A stretch of 42,551 nucleotides of DNA, from assembly GCA_021809545.1 (NCBI GenBank), contig JAKAYL010000013.1:1-42551 (forward strand), in the 5' to 3' direction. The stretch comes from Thermoplasmata archaeon (GTDB lineage Archaea > Thermoplasmatota > Thermoplasmata > Lutacidiplasmatales > UBA184). Both the position numbers and the translations under genes were made by a program. Of this stretch, positions 42,191 through 42,551 are shown piece after piece. The notes under the pieces are model-generated. The model saw nothing but the letters and a program-made list of their open reading frames with translations, had not been told where the DNA came from and ran no database searches. Each line of letters opens with the position of its first letter. Within the stretch, counting starts at the first letter, position 1.

Positions 42191-42551
42191 CTATGCCCGG
42201 GGAGGGGGAGGCGGGGGGTTCCCCGGGTATTGAGGGGCTGGGGTGTAGGCAGGGGGCTGGGCGGGCGGGGTGGGGCCCGGCTGGTAGGGGACGTTCTGGG
42301 GAGAGGGAGCTCCCGCGAACTGAGCCACTCCTGCCGCCTTGGCCTTCCGGCGCCGGCCGGTCCAGAGGACCGCACCGAGGATCACAACGACTGCGACCAC
42401 GGCGATCACCAGGACAAGCACGATGGGGAAGGTCTTGGCCGCCGGGGAGCTCGTGCCCTGCGCTGCGGCGAGGTTCGTCTGGGCCGCTTGCGTGGCCACC
42501 GACGCGTCCTGTGGCTGCGACTGGAGGGTCTGACCGCCCATGGAACCGCCG
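42191..42551 (-). CDS. Partial single-TM protein with Pro-rich C-terminal tail
   Basis: The frame is open to the right edge of the window, so the ATG at 42541 may be internal and the 5' end is missing. The visible part has a Gln/Ala-rich outer stretch, one hydrophobic helix (FPIVLVLVIAVVAVVVILGAVLW), a basic stop-transfer segment GRRRKAK and a cytoplasmic tail of about 50 residues rich in Pro, Gln and Tyr (PPAQPPAYTPAPQYPG). No family is recognised. The TM-plus-disordered-tail layout recalls the acidic-tail protein at 31682-32062. Confidence 0.65.
   Translation of the reverse strand, partial: GGSMGGQTLQSQPQDASVATQAAQTNLAAAQGTSSPAAKTFPIVLVLVIAVVAVVVILGAVLWTGRRRKAKAAGVAQFAGAPSPQNVPYQPGPTPPAQPPAYTPAPQYPGNPPPPPPRA

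Overview
The window looks like a chromosomal segment of a high-GC archaeon, most likely a member of Thermoplasmatota (inference). The evidence is archaeal-type RNA polymerase genes with an unsplit rpoB, an Alba chromatin protein, HTH_10 (Bat-type) regulators, DUF835 and KaiC-like ATPases, UPF0147, a GTP-dependent dephospho-CoA kinase, and many TATA boxes about 20-30 nt upstream of start codons, the pattern of mostly leaderless archaeal mRNAs.

Layout. (1) 1-2.1 kb: two membrane-protein genes whose base composition drops abruptly near nt 655, next to an initiator tRNA-Met gene. (2) 2.5-7.1 kb: a signalling block with a large AAA ATPase carrying an inserted DUF835 domain and TPRs, a KaiC-like ATPase, and a convergent HTH_10 regulator. 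(3) 7.4-18 kb, minus strand: a LUD-domain gene, then a roughly 10-kb operon read as 62-aa protein, RAM-domain protein, UPF0147, tRNA-Lys, rpoH, rpoB, rpoA1, rpoA2, rpl30e, nusA. (4) 18-25.5 kb, minus strand: a second HTH_10 regulator, an ABC exporter pair, a glycosyltransferase-like gene, a 56-aa membrane protein, a ribbon-helix-helix/FtsZ-like pair, methionine aminopeptidase, Sua5/YrdC and Ndk. (5) 25.7-31.5 kb: peroxiredoxin, a divergent methionine cluster (MetF-like opposite a two-gene MetE), and a polytopic membrane protein. (6) 31.7-36 kb: a small acidic membrane protein, alba with an upstream 34-codon ORF, a DUF1614-RDD fusion and aspartate ammonia-lyase. (7) 36-42.5 kb, minus strand: the S13-S4-S11-rpoD operon, an aldehyde dehydrogenase, and the rpoE-spt4-DPCK-S24e-S27ae operon with a tRNA-Arg at its end, then a partial membrane protein.

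The strongest discovery is two disrupted tRNA genes in gaps between minus-strand protein genes. The gap upstream of rpoH folds as tRNA-Lys(UUU) with two introns, one in the D loop (20/21 region) and one in the T loop (59/60). The gap after rps27ae folds as tRNA-Arg(CCG) with a T-loop intron at the same 59/60 position. All three introns have bulge-helix-bulge-like junctions, and removing them restores consensus D or T loops. Both tRNAs appear to be co-transcribed with RNA polymerase or ribosomal protein genes. Other notable items are an FtsZ/tubulin-family protein lacking the T7 catalytic acidic motif, the DUF835 domain inserted inside a STAND-like ATPase beside a KaiC-like gene, and a chimeric-looking membrane protein.

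All calls come from reading the sequence and the supplied ORF track; no database search was run.
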